Origin: Mesorhizobium wenxiniae
GTDB taxonomy: Bacteria > Pseudomonadota > Alphaproteobacteria > Rhizobiales > Rhizobiaceae
Assembly: GCF_002284535.1 (NCBI RefSeq)
Contig: NZ_NPKH01000023.1
Coordinates: forward strand, 155,767-219,766
DNA length: 64,000 nucleotides
Direction of reading: 5' to 3'
The translations under genes and the position numbers were made by a program. This document shows positions 16,989 through 26,352 of this stretch, piece after piece. The notes under the pieces are model-generated. The model was not told where the DNA came from, searched no databases, and saw nothing but the letters and a program-made list of their open reading frames with translations. Each line of letters starts with the position of its first letter. Position 1 is the stretch's first letter.

Positions 16989-19211
16989 ATGATCCTGACA
17001 CTGGCGCTGCTTGCGGGGCTCGTCGCGGCCTGGCTGCTGATCGGCGTGGTGGAAAAATTCCGCCTCGGCCTGCGCTTCACGCAGGCGCTGCTTTATGTAC
17101 CGTTCAAGCTCGCCTATCGGATTGCCGACGGCCGCATCAACATCGCCCGCAACGCAGCCGCCCCGGTCATCTATGTCATTTCGCACCAGTCGCGCCTCGA
17201 ACCCGCGCTGATGCTGTCACTGCTGCCGGAAGATACTCTGCACATTCTCGACCAGGCCTCCGCCAAGTCACCCTGGCTCGAACCATGGCGCGAGCTTGGC
17301 CGCACCATCGCCTTCAACGCAGAGCATATCTTCGTCAGCCGCCGGCTGGTGCGGGTGCTCAAGGGCAAGGGCCGCCTTGCCGTCTATTTGCCGGACGCGG
17401 TCGAGCCGGATATCAAGACATTTCGCCTGTTTCGCGCCGTTACCCGTATTGCCATGCAGGCCGATGCCCGCATCGTGCCGATCTTTGTCGCCGGCGCGCG
17501 CACTCTGCCGGTGTCGCTGACGCCGGCGGACAAGGCGCCGCGGCGCTGGTTTCCGCGCCTGTCGATCAGCGTGCTGGAGCCGATGACCATCGCCGAGCTG
17601 GTGGCGCGAAACCCTGATCAGTCCTCGAACACCAATGCGCTGTTCGACCGTTTCGCGGAAGCCCGGCTTTTCGGCAGCGATCTTAATCGCGGCCTGTTCC
17701 TCGCCATGCGCGACGCCGCCGACCGAGTCGGCGCCTCGCATCCTATCGTCGAAGACGTGGTCAGCGGCACGTTGAACTACAGAAAGCTGTTCATCGGCGC
17801 GCGGGTGTTGGGCCGCCGCTTCGAGGCGGTGACGGCGCCGGGCGAAGCGGTTGGAGTGCTGCTGCCCAACGCCAACGGTGTCGTGCTGTCGCTCATTGGC
17901 CTGTTGTCGGCGAGCCGGGTGGCGGCGATGATCAACTACACAGCAGGCCGGGCCAGTGTCACCGCCGCCGTGCGCACGGCGGAAGTCCGCACCGTGGTCT
18001 CGTCGCGAGCCTTTATCGACAAGGCCAACCTCGCTGACATCGTCGCGGCGGTGGAAGAAGGCGGCGCCAAACTGTTATGGCTGGAGGACGTGCGGGCCAG
18101 CGTAACCGTGCTGGACAAGCTCGCTGCCGCCTTGCTGTGGCGCTGGCCGCTGCAGCCGCAGAATGCGGCCAAGCCAGCAGTGATCCTATTCACCTCAGGC
18201 TCGGAAGGCACGCCGAAGGCGGTGGTGCTGTCGCATAGGAACCTTCTTGTCAACGCCATGCAGGCCGAAGCCCGCATCACTATCTCGCCGGCCGATATCC
18301 TGCTCAACGTGCTGCCGGTGTTCCACTCGTTCGGGCTCACCGGCGGCACCATCCTGCCGCTGGTCACCGGAGTGAAACTATTCCTCTATCCGTCGCCGCT
18401 GCACTACAAGCTGATCCCCGAGGTCGCACGCAAAGCAAGGCCGACCCTCATGTTCGGAACCGACACGTTCCTCGCCAACTATGCGCGCACCGCCAAGGAC
18501 GGCGATTTTTTTAGCCTGCGCTTCATTGTCGCGGGCGCCGAGGCGGTGAAACCGGAGACACGCCGCGTCTATCGGGAGCGCTTTCAGGCCGAGATCATCG
18601 AGGGTTTCGGGCTGACCGAGGCGTCACCAGTCGTTGCCGTCAATACCGCCATCCACGGCCGCGACGGCACGGTCGGGCGGCTGTTGCCAGCCATGCGCAT
18701 GAAGCTCGAGCCGGTCGAGGGCATTAGCGGCGCCGGACGGTTGTGGCTCGACGGGCCGAATTTGATGATGGGCTACATGACATCAGATCGGCCCGGCGAA
18801 TTGCAACCGCTCAACGGCTGGCACGATACCGGCGACATCGTTTCGGTCGACCGCGAAGGCTTCATCACCATTCGCGGCCGGGCCAAGCGCTTCGCCAAGA
18901 TCGCCGGCGAGATGGTGTCGCTGGGCGCAGTCGAGATGCTGGTACAGTCGCTATGGCCGGAAGAACACCACGCTGTGGTGGCGGTGCCGGACAGGCGCCG
19001 CGGCGAGCGCATCGTGCTGGTCACCACCGCTGATGAGGCCGAACCCGATGAATTGCGCAAATTCGGCAGACAAGCCGGTGCCGCCGATCTGATGGTGCCG
19101 AACGACATCGTCAGGGTCGAGGAAATCCCGGTGCTGGGTTCAGGCAAGACCGACTATGTCGCGACCCGTAAACTGGCGATTGAACGACTGGGGCTCAGCG
19201 CGGCAGCTTAA
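16989..19211 (+). CDS. Aas-like acyltransferase / acyl-ACP (acyl-CoA) synthetase
   Basis: Two-domain protein of 740 residues. After an N-terminal hydrophobic helix (ILTLALLAGLVAAWLLIGV) comes a PlsC/PlsB-type acyltransferase (about 25-215) with the H-x4-E box HQSRLEP near 64-70. The rest is an AMP-forming adenylating domain (about 230-735) with LFTSGSEGTPK near residue 400, GFGLTEASPVV and the WHDTGDIV segment. The architecture matches 2-acylglycerophosphoethanolamine acyltransferase/acyl-ACP synthetase (Aas), used to re-acylate lysophospholipids, but without an LplT transporter domain. Start at ATG 16989, preceded by GGGAGAGACG; a GTG at 16962 is less likely. Confidence 0.85.
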   Translation: MILTLALLAGLVAAWLLIGVVEKFRLGLRFTQALLYVPFKLAYRIADGRINIARNAAAPVIYVISHQSRLEPALMLSLLPEDTLHILDQASAKSPWLEPWRELGRTIAFNAEHIFVSRRLVRVLKGKGRLAVYLPDAVEPDIKTFRLFRAVTRIAMQADARIVPIFVAGARTLPVSLTPADKAPRRWFPRLSISVLEPMTIAELVARNPDQSSNTNALFDRFAEARLFGSDLNRGLFLAMRDAADRVGASHPIVEDVVSGTLNYRKLFIGARVLGRRFEAVTAPGEAVGVLLPNANGVVLSLIGLLSASRVAAMINYTAGRASVTAAVRTAEVRTVVSSRAFIDKANLADIVAAVEEGGAKLLWLEDVRASVTVLDKLAAALLWRWPLQPQNAAKPAVILFTSGSEGTPKAVVLSHRNLLVNAMQAEARITISPADILLNVLPVFHSFGLTGGTILPLVTGVKLFLYPSPLHYKLIPEVARKARPTLMFGTDTFLANYARTAKDGDFFSLRFIVAGAEAVKPETRRVYRERFQAEIIEGFGLTEASPVVAVNTAIHGRDGTVGRLLPAMRMKLEPVEGISGAGRLWLDGPNLMMGYMTSDRPGELQPLNGWHDTGDIVSVDREGFITIRGRAKRFAKIAGEMVSLGAVEMLVQSLWPEEHHAVVAVPDRRRGERIVLVTTADEAEPDELRKFGRQAGAADLMVPNDIVRVEEIPVLGSGKTDYVATRKLAIERLGLSAAA

Positions 19212-19214
19212 CGC

Positions 19215-19315
19215 TTAGAGCGCTTTTTAGTGGACCCAAAAACGCGCTCTAACTCTTTGTTTTAACGCATTTTACCGGACGCCAGACGAACACGTTTGGC
19301 TGCAAATGCTCTAGA
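19215..19315. repeat. Intergenic repeat, family C, copy 1
   Basis: Starts TTAGAGCGC, repeats as GCGCTCTAA, then TTTGTTTTAACGCATTTT and ends GCAAATGCTCTAGA, so both ends carry AGAGC-type inverted sequences. A related copy lies at 19690-19797. Sits between the aas-like gene and the next, overlapping the stop of the small minus-strand gene. Confidence 0.6.
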
Positions 19316-19574
19316 GGACCACAACCGACAACAGCAGGATGAACCCGACCGCTATCATCAGCAGGCCCGGCCAGTTCTGCGACAGGCCGAGGAAACCGAG
19401 CCCGCGCCGCCGCGGCTCAAGTGTCGGACCTGGCGTTGCGAGCTCTGGCGTCGAGCGATCCGGCGCCGCGCGAACAGGTGCCGGATCGCTGAGCCGCCCA
19501 CGCCTTAAGGCCGCGCCAGCCATGTACACAACGCCAGCGACAATAAGCAACGCACCAATGAGGACGACAGCCAT
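19311..19574 (-). CDS. Small two-helix membrane protein
   Basis: 87 residues with one transmembrane helix at the start (VVLIGALLIVAGVVYMAGAAL) and one at the end (WPGLLMIAVGFILLLSVVVL), joined by a Pro/Arg-rich linker. No known domain recognised. Its stop overlaps the edge of a repeat. Probably real because of the clean two-helix layout, but function unknown; not clearly in an operon. Confidence 0.55.
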   Translation of the reverse strand: MAVVLIGALLIVAGVVYMAGAALRRGRLSDPAPVRAAPDRSTPELATPGPTLEPRRRGLGFLGLSQNWPGLLMIAVGFILLLSVVVL

Positions 19575-19689
19575 ATCTACTCACTCTTCTTCGGCTCCTG
19601 CGCCGGGCACAGCAACTTGAGAGGTTGGTAGCGAGGCGTTCGCGAGGTCGCCCGCTGAGACAGAACGGTCAAGATACCCGGCAGGTTCC

Positions 19690-19797
19690 CGCTAAAGCGG
19701 GATGCGTCCAAATTGAACCGGAAATCCCGCTCCATTTATTTGTTTTAGCCGCATTTCTGCGACGCCAAGTGATTCCACTTGCTGCAAAATGCTTGAG
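19690..19797. repeat. Intergenic repeat, family C, copy 2
   Basis: Shares TTTGTTTTAGCCGCATTT and GCAAAATGCTT with the copy at 19215-19315, and has its own inverted pair AAGCGGGAT..AATCCCGCT. It fills the gap downstream of pssA. Confidence 0.5.
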
Positions 19798-19828
19798 GTG
19801 ACCGTCGGAGGAATTGGCGGCAGGTCTG

Positions 19829-20644
19829 TCAGCCGATGTCTGAAGGCGGCACCTTCTCGCCTTCGCGCTTGGCGCGCTTTGAATAGGCGCGGATGCTGAA
19901 CGGCAGGAACAGCAGATAGCCGACAACCGACGCCGTCAGCGTGTACCAGGGATAGGTCATCAACAGCAGGATGTAGAGAACGACGCCGAGGATGATCGGC
20001 AGCACCTTGTCACCCGGGACTTTCAGGCTTTTTCCGGAATAGACCGGCAACCGGCTGACCAGCAGGAAGGCTACCAGAACGGTGAAACCGGCGGCGATGA
20101 AGGCGGCAGGGCGGGACGGCTCCACACCAAGCCGCAGGAAGAAGAGATAAAGCGGCAGCATCACCAGCACGGCGCCCGCCGGCGCCGGCACGCCGACGAA
20201 ATACTCGGTCTGCCACTGCGGGCGATCAGTTTCTTCGTCGAGCACGTTGTAGCGAGCGAGCCTCAGCCCGCAGGCGATGGTGAACAGGAGCGCGGCAATC
20301 CAGCCCGGCGAGCCGGCCTGGTCGAGCAGGAAGGCATAGAGCACCAGCGCGGGTGCGACGCCGAAATTGACGATGTCGGCCAGCGAATCCATCTGCGCGC
20401 CGAATTTGGACGTCGCCTTCAGCATCCGCGCCAGGCGGCCATCGATGCCGTCGAGGAAGGCAGCGAGCAACACCATCACCACTGCCGGCTCGAAACGGCC
20501 TTCGAAGCCGAAGCGGATGCCGGACAGGCCGGCGCAGATGGCGAGCACTGTGACGAGATTGGGCAGCACCATACGCATCGGAATTTCACGGATGCGCGGA
20601 CCGCCGCTGCCATGCGCCTCGAATTTTTTGAACGGCGCACCCAC
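19829..20644 (-). CDS. pssA: CDP-diacylglycerol--serine O-phosphatidyltransferase
   Basis: Makes phosphatidylserine from CDP-diacylglycerol and serine at the inner membrane. The CDP-alcohol phosphotransferase signature is intact (DGIDGRLAR, x8, GAQMDSLAD; residues about 65-90). Six to eight transmembrane helices follow, and the protein ends with a charged tail. 271 residues. It is type II PssA, as usual in rhizobia. Its ATG lies 3 bases after the psd stop, so psd-pssA is an operon transcribed leftward that supplies phosphatidylethanolamine. Confidence 0.95.
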   Translation of the reverse strand: MGAPFKKFEAHGSGGPRIREIPMRMVLPNLVTVLAICAGLSGIRFGFEGRFEPAVVMVLLAAFLDGIDGRLARMLKATSKFGAQMDSLADIVNFGVAPALVLYAFLLDQAGSPGWIAALLFTIACGLRLARYNVLDEETDRPQWQTEYFVGVPAPAGAVLVMLPLYLFFLRLGVEPSRPAAFIAAGFTVLVAFLLVSRLPVYSGKSLKVPGDKVLPIILGVVLYILLLMTYPWYTLTASVVGYLLFLPFSIRAYSKRAKREGEKVPPSDIG

Positions 20645-20647
20645 GGC

Positions 20648-21346
20648 TCAGGACACCCGCACGAGCGGCGTTGCAGCAATGCCGCCGAATTCAGCCAGTA
20701 TGGTTTCACCGCCGACTGCGGTCTGGCCGACGGCGACACGCGGCGTTGCGGTCGAGGGCAGGAATACGTCGACACGCGAGCCGAAGCGGATCAGCCCGAA
20801 GCGCTCGCCGATGCCGATCGTGCCGCCGGTTTCGGCCCAGCAGACGATGCGCCGCGCCACCAGACCGGCGATCTGCACTGCGGCCACCGTGCCGTTGGGG
20901 CTTTCGATGACCAGACCGTTGCGCTCGTTGTCGGCGCTGGCCTTGTCGAGTGCGGCGTTGAGGAACTGGCCCGGCCGATGCTCTATTCTTGTGATGCGGC
21001 CGCGCACCGGAGCCCGATTCACGTGGCAGGAAAAGACGTCCATGAACACCGAGATGCGGGTCATCTCGCCGCCACCGAGGCCAAGTTCGCGCGGCGGCAC
21101 TGCCGGCCCGACCGCCGTGATGATGCCGTCGGCCGGGCTCACCACCAGCCGGTCCTCGACAGGCGTGACGCGCTCGGGATCGCGGAAGAAATAGACGCAC
21201 CAGGCCGTCAGGATGAGGCAGACCCAGAACAGGATCGAAGAGAAATAGCCGAGGAAAAGCGTCACCGCTGCGAAGGCGGCGATAAACGGATAGCCTTCGC
21301 GATGGATCGGAACGAACGTTTTCTTGATCGTGTCGACGAGGTCCAT
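20648..21346 (-). CDS. psd: Phosphatidylserine decarboxylase (short type)
   Basis: Decarboxylates phosphatidylserine to phosphatidylethanolamine. N-terminal membrane helix ([15 protein letters not shown], about 23-40), then the core with [15 protein letters not shown]. The self-cleavage site that makes the pyruvoyl group is in [12 protein letters not shown] (Gly-Ser) near residue 195, as in the short, archaetidylserine-type family. 232 residues. I start at ATG 21346 ([11 protein letters not shown]); 23 in-frame codons upstream have no family support. First gene of psd-pssA; the gap upstream (about 350 bases) shows no gene. Confidence 0.93.
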   Translation of the reverse strand: MDLVDTIKKTFVPIHREGYPFIAAFAAVTLFLGYFSSILFWVCLILTAWCVYFFRDPERVTPVEDRLVVSPADGIITAVGPAVPPRELGLGGGEMTRISVFMDVFSCHVNRAPVRGRITRIEHRPGQFLNAALDKASADNERNGLVIESPNGTVAAVQIAGLVARRIVCWAETGGTIGIGERFGLIRFGSRVDVFLPSTATPRVAVGQTAVGGETILAEFGGIAATPLVRVS

Positions 21347-21694
21347 GGGATGGGAACAGCCTAGTTTCAGGTCCGGCCTCAATAGCGGAAACACCCTGTG
21401 GCCGCAACGCAACAATAGGAAAGGCCGGCTCGGCTATTGATCCCGTTCACCGTCGATGGGACGCACAACAGCCGAGGACGACGCCGCCGTTACGCGGACG
21501 ATGAGAGAGGTGGATCGACGCGTACGGCGCATTGAGCCGGTTCACGCGGCCAATCCTAATCTGGTGACGCAAAAACCGCCGTCGCCGGCCCTCACCTGTC
21601 GGGACGGAGCACTCTCGCCCGTCCTTGGCAGGACAGCGCTTTCTCGTCGGCCCGTTAGCCGTGACGATTCGCGCAACCTGGAGGTTCTCGGTCC
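21347..21694. other. Intergenic gap between divergent genes
   Basis: 348 bases between the divergent psd and SMP-30 genes. I see no conserved gene, riboswitch or clear repeat in it; it presumably holds both promoters. A ribosome binding site CTGGAGGTT (21680-21688) precedes the SMP-30 ATG. Confidence 0.4.
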
Positions 21695-22561
21695 ATGCAG
21701 AAATCAGCAGCCAAAGAAGTAAATGTCGTGATGAACGGTCTGGCGTTCGGCGAGTCGCCGCGCTGGCATGACGACAGGCTTTGGTTCTGCAACTGGGGGA
21801 CCGGCCAGATCGTCGCCGTCGATGCCGAGGGCAACAGTCAAGTCATGCTCACCGTGCCGGCCACCCTGCCCTATTCGATCGACTGGCTGCCGGACGGCCG
21901 CCTGGTCGTCGTCAGCGGGCGTGATGGGCTGGTGCTGCGGCAAGAACCAGACGGTACGCTGGCCACCCACGCCGATCTGCGAGGTCTTTCAACGAGCCCT
22001 TGGAACGAGATCGTCGTCGACGGGCGCGGCAACATCTACGTCAATGGCGGAGGACCGGCGCCGGCTCCTGGCCAGCATTTCGGCCCCGGCACCATCGTGC
22101 TCATTGCGCCGGACGGGTCGGTGCGGCAGGTGGCGGACAAGATCGCCTTCGCCAATGGGATGGCGGTGACGCCTGACAACAAAACATTGATCGTCGCTGA
22201 ATCGCACGCCAACAGGTTAACCGCCTTCGACATCGCCGCCGATGGCAGCCTCGCCAACCGGCGGCGATGGGCCGACCTCGGCAACGGCTTTCCCGACGGC
22301 ATCTGCCTCGATGCCGAGGGCGCGGTCTGGTATGCCGACGTCCCCAACCGGCACTGCGTGCGCGTGCGCGAAGGCGGCGCAATGCTCGACAGCGTCGATG
22401 CCGATCGCGGCTGCTTTGCCTGCATGCTCGGCGGTGCCGACGGCAAGACACTGTTCATCGTCGCCGCCGAATGGCGCGGCTTCGAACACATGATCAGCGA
22501 TGCCCGCACCGGCCAGGTGCTCAGCATCGAGGCTTCCGCGCCGGGCGCCGGCTGGCCATAA
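21695..22561 (+). CDS. SMP-30/gluconolactonase/LRE family protein
   Basis: Six-bladed beta-propeller lactonase family. Features: GLAFGESPRWHDDRLWFCNW with the metal-binding Glu, YSIDWLPDGRLVVV, WNEIVVDGRGNIYVNG with the Asn ligand, FANGMAVTPDNKTLIVAES and FPDGICLDAEGAVWYAD with the Asp. 288 residues, full length, cytoplasmic. The substrate is probably a sugar lactone, not identifiable from sequence. Ends 4 bases from the stop of the convergent ABC gene. Confidence 0.88.
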   Translation: MQKSAAKEVNVVMNGLAFGESPRWHDDRLWFCNWGTGQIVAVDAEGNSQVMLTVPATLPYSIDWLPDGRLVVVSGRDGLVLRQEPDGTLATHADLRGLSTSPWNEIVVDGRGNIYVNGGGPAPAPGQHFGPGTIVLIAPDGSVRQVADKIAFANGMAVTPDNKTLIVAESHANRLTAFDIAADGSLANRRRWADLGNGFPDGICLDAEGAVWYADVPNRHCVRVREGGAMLDSVDADRGCFACMLGGADGKTLFIVAAEWRGFEHMISDARTGQVLSIEASAPGAGWP

Positions 22562-22564
22562 GGG

Positions 22565-24451
22565 CTACGACACCTCGGAGGGGCGGCGGCGGACAACGAC
22601 GCCGAACTCGTCGCGCTCGCGAGCAATGCGCAGCCGCTCCTCGGCCTCGGTTGCCTCACGCTGGCGGTCCCACATCGACGCGTACAGACCAGCCTTGCGC
22701 ATCAAGGCGGCATGCGTGCCGCGCTCGGCGATCTGGCCGTCCTGCAGCACGATGATCTCGTCGGCCGAAATCACCGTCGACAGCCGATGGGCGATGACGA
22801 TGGTCGTGCGGCCCTTACTGACGAGATCGAGCGCCGCCTGGATCTCCTGTTCGGTATGGCTGTCGAGAGCCGAGGTCGCCTCGTCGAGCATCAGGATCGG
22901 CGGCGCCTTCAAAATGGTGCGGGCGATCGCCACACGCTGCTTCTCGCCACCGGACAGTTTCAGCCCACGCTCGCCGACCATCGACCGGTAGCCGTCGGGC
23001 AGACGTTCGATGAACGGCCCGATCTGAGCGAGTTCTGCCGCCTTGCGCACATCCTCCTCGCTGGCATCGACGCGGCCGTAGCGGATGTTGTAGGCGATGG
23101 TGTCGTTGAACAGCACGGTATCCTGCGGCACCATGCCGATCGCCGCGCGCAGGCTCTCCTGCGTCACGTCGCGAATGTCCTGGCCATCGATCAGAATCTT
23201 GCCGCCCTGGATGTCGTAAAAGCGGAACAGGAGCCGCGAAATGGTCGACTTGCCGGCGCCCGATGGCCCGACAATGGCAACCGTCTTGCCGGCCGGCACT
23301 TCGAAGCTGATGCCTTTCAGGATCTTGCGGTTGGGATCGTAGGAAAAGTGCACGTCGCGGAACTCGACCTTGCCGGCGCCGACGACCAGCGGCTTGGCAC
23401 CCGGCTTGTCGACGATCTCCTGCGGCACATCGAGCAGATCGAACATCTGCTCGATGTCGGTCAGGCCCTGGCGGATTTCGCGATAGATGAAGCCGATAAA
23501 GTTGAGTGGGACCGAAAGCTGGATTAGCATGGCGTTAATGAAGACGAAGTCGCCAACCGTCTGCGTACCAGCCTGCACCTCTAGCGCCGAAAGGCACATG
23601 ACGATAACCGTGCCGAGACCGAAGATGACGCCCTGGCCGAAGTTCAGCCAGCCGAGCGAGGTCCATATCCTGGTGGCGGCGGCTTCGTAGCGCGCCATTG
23701 AACGATCGAAGCGCTCGGCTTCCATGCTCTCGTTGTTGAAATATTTAACCGTCTCGAAATTGAGCAGCGAGTCGATCGCCTTGGTGCTGGCGTCGGTGTC
23801 GCTGTCGTTCATGTCGCGGCGAATGACGATGCGCCAGTCGCTCGCCCTGATGGTGAACCAGATGTAGAGCCAGACCGTCACCGCCACCACAGCCACGTAT
23901 TTCCATCCATAGGTGACGGCGAAGATGCCCGCTGTCAGCGCGAATTCGAGGATGGTCGGCAAGGTGTTGAGCACGGTGAAGCGGACGATCGTCTCGATGC
24001 CCTTGGTTCCGCGCTCGATGATGCGCGACAGGCCGCCAGTGCGGCGCTCGAGATGGAAGCGCAGCGACAGTTGATGCATGTGGATGAACGTGCGGAAGGC
24101 GAGCTGGCGCACCGCATACTGTCCGACGCGGGCAAACAGCGCGTCGCGCAACTGGTTGAAACCGAGTTGCACCAGCCGCACGACATTATAGGCGATGACC
24201 AGCATGACCGGCGCCAGCAGGAAAGCCGGCAGCGGCGGCACCGACTTGGCGTCACCAGCCAGCGCATCGGTTGCCCATTTGAAGAAATAGGGGCCGGCAA
24301 CCAGTGTCAGCTTGGCGACGACCAAAAGCACGGTCGCCCACACCACCCGTGCCCTGAGGTCACCACGGTCGGCCGGCCACATGTATGGCCAAAGATTGCG
24401 CAATGTCTTGAAGGTCGAACCGGATTCAGCGGAAACGGTTTTTTCGGCCAT
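22565..24451 (-). CDS. Atm1-like ABC exporter (fused permease and ATPase)
   Basis: Half-transporter of the ABCB/Atm1 group: six transmembrane helices (about 40-320) followed by an ATPase with Walker A GPSGAGKST, signature LSGGEKQRVAIAR, Walker B PILMLDEATSALD and the H-loop IVIAHRLST. FNNESMEAERFD, GLNFGQ-type and DFVFINAMLIQL segments match Atm1/HMT1 homologues that export glutathione conjugates or metal complexes. 628 residues. I start at ATG 24451 (MAEKTVSAESG); the frame is open further up without support. It lies 101 bases downstream of a cysteine-rich ArsR gene on the same strand, so metal-controlled expression is likely. Confidence 0.88.
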   Translation of the reverse strand: MAEKTVSAESGSTFKTLRNLWPYMWPADRGDLRARVVWATVLLVVAKLTLVAGPYFFKWATDALAGDAKSVPPLPAFLLAPVMLVIAYNVVRLVQLGFNQLRDALFARVGQYAVRQLAFRTFIHMHQLSLRFHLERRTGGLSRIIERGTKGIETIVRFTVLNTLPTILEFALTAGIFAVTYGWKYVAVVAVTVWLYIWFTIRASDWRIVIRRDMNDSDTDASTKAIDSLLNFETVKYFNNESMEAERFDRSMARYEAAATRIWTSLGWLNFGQGVIFGLGTVIVMCLSALEVQAGTQTVGDFVFINAMLIQLSVPLNFIGFIYREIRQGLTDIEQMFDLLDVPQEIVDKPGAKPLVVGAGKVEFRDVHFSYDPNRKILKGISFEVPAGKTVAIVGPSGAGKSTISRLLFRFYDIQGGKILIDGQDIRDVTQESLRAAIGMVPQDTVLFNDTIAYNIRYGRVDASEEDVRKAAELAQIGPFIERLPDGYRSMVGERGLKLSGGEKQRVAIARTILKAPPILMLDEATSALDSHTEQEIQAALDLVSKGRTTIVIAHRLSTVISADEIIVLQDGQIAERGTHAALMRKAGLYASMWDRQREATEAEERLRIARERDEFGVVVRRRPSEVS

Positions 24452-24552
24452 TTTTATCGCCTTTTTCTTATATCTTACTGCTTGACCGCCATCTCTTCCG
24501 AAAACTGGCCTCCACTTTTCGCTGACGCGGTCCTTCGATTCGGGACCATGAT

Positions 24553-24879
24553 CTAGCGGCCGGAGCAGCACGAAGTGACGAGCGCGGCCAGCGATGCGGA
24601 AACATTGGCGAGCGCATCGCTGTCGACTTCATAGCGCGAGCGTTGCCGGTCCGGCTTGTAGCGGACGAGCCCGGCGTCGACCAATACCCTCAGGTGCTGT
24701 GAAACCGTGGACTGCGCCAGGTCGAGATGGTCGACGACCTCCCGGCAGCAGCAGGAGCGGCTGGCCGAAAGGTGCCTGAGGATCTCGATCCGGGCCGGAT
24801 GCGAAAGCGCGGCGAGCTTCGCGGCCACGGACTGGCTGTCGGCGAAGCCGCAAGTCTTTTCGGTCAAGGGAGCATTCAT
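24553..24879 (-). CDS. ArsR/SmtB family metalloregulator, cysteine-rich
   Basis: Winged-helix repressor of the ArsR/SmtB family, 108 residues. HTH with HPARIEILRHL and DLAQSTVSQHLRVLVDAGLV. It has an unusual number of cysteines: C10, a C43-C44-C45 triplet (RSCCCREVV) at the place where ArsR-type sensors bind arsenite or cadmium, and C104-C105 near the C-terminus. It precedes the Atm1-like exporter on the same strand, so the pair probably forms a metal- or metalloid-responsive unit. Thiophilic ligand is inference; identity of the metal cannot be read. Confidence 0.9.
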   Translation of the reverse strand: MNAPLTEKTCGFADSQSVAAKLAALSHPARIEILRHLSASRSCCCREVVDHLDLAQSTVSQHLRVLVDAGLVRYKPDRQRSRYEVDSDALANVSASLAALVTSCCSGR

Positions 24880-24942
24880 CGTTTATCGGCGATAGACGAT
24901 GAACGAGCTTTCCGCAAGAGGGCGGAAAGAAGAAAAAGATTT

Positions 24943-26352
24943 CTAATCAGCCTTCGTCGGGGCAGTCGTCATCTGGTCGCCCATCGCCTTGAGGTTGGCG
25001 GCTTCGCCTTCCTGCGATTTTTCCGGGACCTTGAACACCTGCCCCGGCCAGATGCGGTCGGGATTCCTGATCTGATCCTGATTGGCGAGGTAGATGGTCG
25101 AATAGCGCACGCCTTGGCCATAGACGCGCCGCGAGATCTGCCACAGCGTATCGTGGCGGCGGATAATAACGGCGCTGTCGGCGTGTTCGAGCTTCGGCGC
25201 CGCGGTCTCGGGAATTTCAGCCGATGTGGCGGCAACTGCGGGCGCTTCGGCTCCGATTGCAGCAGGCGCGCCAGCGGCGGAGGATGGCGTGGCAGGCTTC
25301 TGCTCGGCGGGCGCCACGGCGGCGACCGACTCGCCCGGCTCGCGCTCGAACGGCACGGCGGCGCGGGCCAGTACCTTTGCCCCGTCGGCATCGAGTGCGT
25401 CGACATGGATGGTGTAGGTGCCAACGGGAATGCTGCGCGTCGCCTCGACCAGGAAGTGGCCGTCGGGCGAAGTTTTCGCGTCGCCGAGCAAGATATCGTT
25501 GGCATAGGCGCGCACCTTGCGGCCGGGATCGGCGAGCCCGGCGACGAAGATCTTGTTACCGTCGATCTCGATGGCTTCGACGACGATCTTTGGCCCTGCA
25601 GCTGGTGTCGCCGGTGCGACAGGCATGTCCGGAGCCGGCGCGGGGGCGACTTCGGCAGTGGCCGGCGCCGTGGCAGCCGGTGCGCCTGGGGCCGGTGCTG
25701 CGGCAGCGGGGTCCCCGGCAGCGGAGTCCTCGGCAGCCGGGGCGGCCGCCTTGTCGCCAACAGGCGCTTCAGGCTTCTTCTCGGGTGTAGGAACGGTGAG
25801 CAATTCGGAGGCCTTGCCCGGCTCCTCGATCATCGCCAGCACCTGGCCAGCAGCACTCTGGGGAATCGAGACGACGGCTGTCTGCGCCGAGGGGGTCACG
25901 ACATTGCCGGTCATTGAGCGCAGCGCGATCGTGTAATCGCCGGGTTTCAGCGGATCGTCGAGAACGATGGCAAAAGCACCATCGGCGCCGGCGACCGTCG
26001 AGCCGAGAACCGTCGAACCGTTGAGAATCTCGACCTTGGCGTTGGGTGCGGCATTGCCGGCGACGACGATAGAGCCCTTGATTTCGACCCGAACAATATC
26101 GAAGGTCGGCGCGATCGCATCGGCCGTGGCCGGCGCTGCCGGTGCCCTCGCATCTGTGGCCGGCGCGGGCGAAACCGATCCATCGGTCCCCGGCTCGGCC
26201 GGCTTCTCCGCCGGCGGCGTCAGCGATGCCACTTCCGCCGGTGGCGCGCGATTGAGATACGGGTCGAGCGCGCCCGACACATAGGCGGTTCCCGCCGCGG
26301 CGACGGAGCCGCCGACGGCGAACAAAAGCGCCTTTACTGGATTAATTGTCAT
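24943..26352 (-). CDS. LysM peptidoglycan-binding protein with bacterial Ig-like domains
   Basis: 469 residues. N-terminal membrane anchor or signal (VKALLFAVGGSVAAAGTAYV), a long Ala/Pro/Glu-rich region, two similar Ig-like modules (about 95-160, KVEILNGSTVLGSTVAGADG; about 245-310, KVRAYANDILLGDAKTSPDG), and a C-terminal LysM domain (about 395-450, RRHDTLWQISRRVYGQG, NPDRIWPGQVFKVP). The layout suggests an envelope protein that contacts peptidoglycan. Rhizobial genomes carry orthologues of this architecture. Monocistronic; follows ArsR/Atm1 by position but probably unrelated. Confidence 0.87.
   Translation of the reverse strand: MTINPVKALLFAVGGSVAAAGTAYVSGALDPYLNRAPPAEVASLTPPAEKPAEPGTDGSVSPAPATDARAPAAPATADAIAPTFDIVRVEIKGSIVVAGNAAPNAKVEILNGSTVLGSTVAGADGAFAIVLDDPLKPGDYTIALRSMTGNVVTPSAQTAVVSIPQSAAGQVLAMIEEPGKASELLTVPTPEKKPEAPVGDKAAAPAAEDSAAGDPAAAAPAPGAPAATAPATAEVAPAPAPDMPVAPATPAAGPKIVVEAIEIDGNKIFVAGLADPGRKVRAYANDILLGDAKTSPDGHFLVEATRSIPVGTYTIHVDALDADGAKVLARAAVPFEREPGESVAAVAPAEQKPATPSSAAGAPAAIGAEAPAVAATSAEIPETAAPKLEHADSAVIIRRHDTLWQISRRVYGQGVRYSTIYLANQDQIRNPDRIWPGQVFKVPEKSQEGEAANLKAMGDQMTTAPTKAD

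Noticed and set aside
19669..19926. Minus-strand 85-codon frame after pssA
   Set aside because: It overlaps the pssA 3' end in another frame and a repeat; Cys-rich start is chance composition.
21347..21694. Riboswitch upstream of the SMP-30 gene
   Set aside because: I looked for cobalamin, SAM, TPP and FMN signature boxes by eye and saw none.
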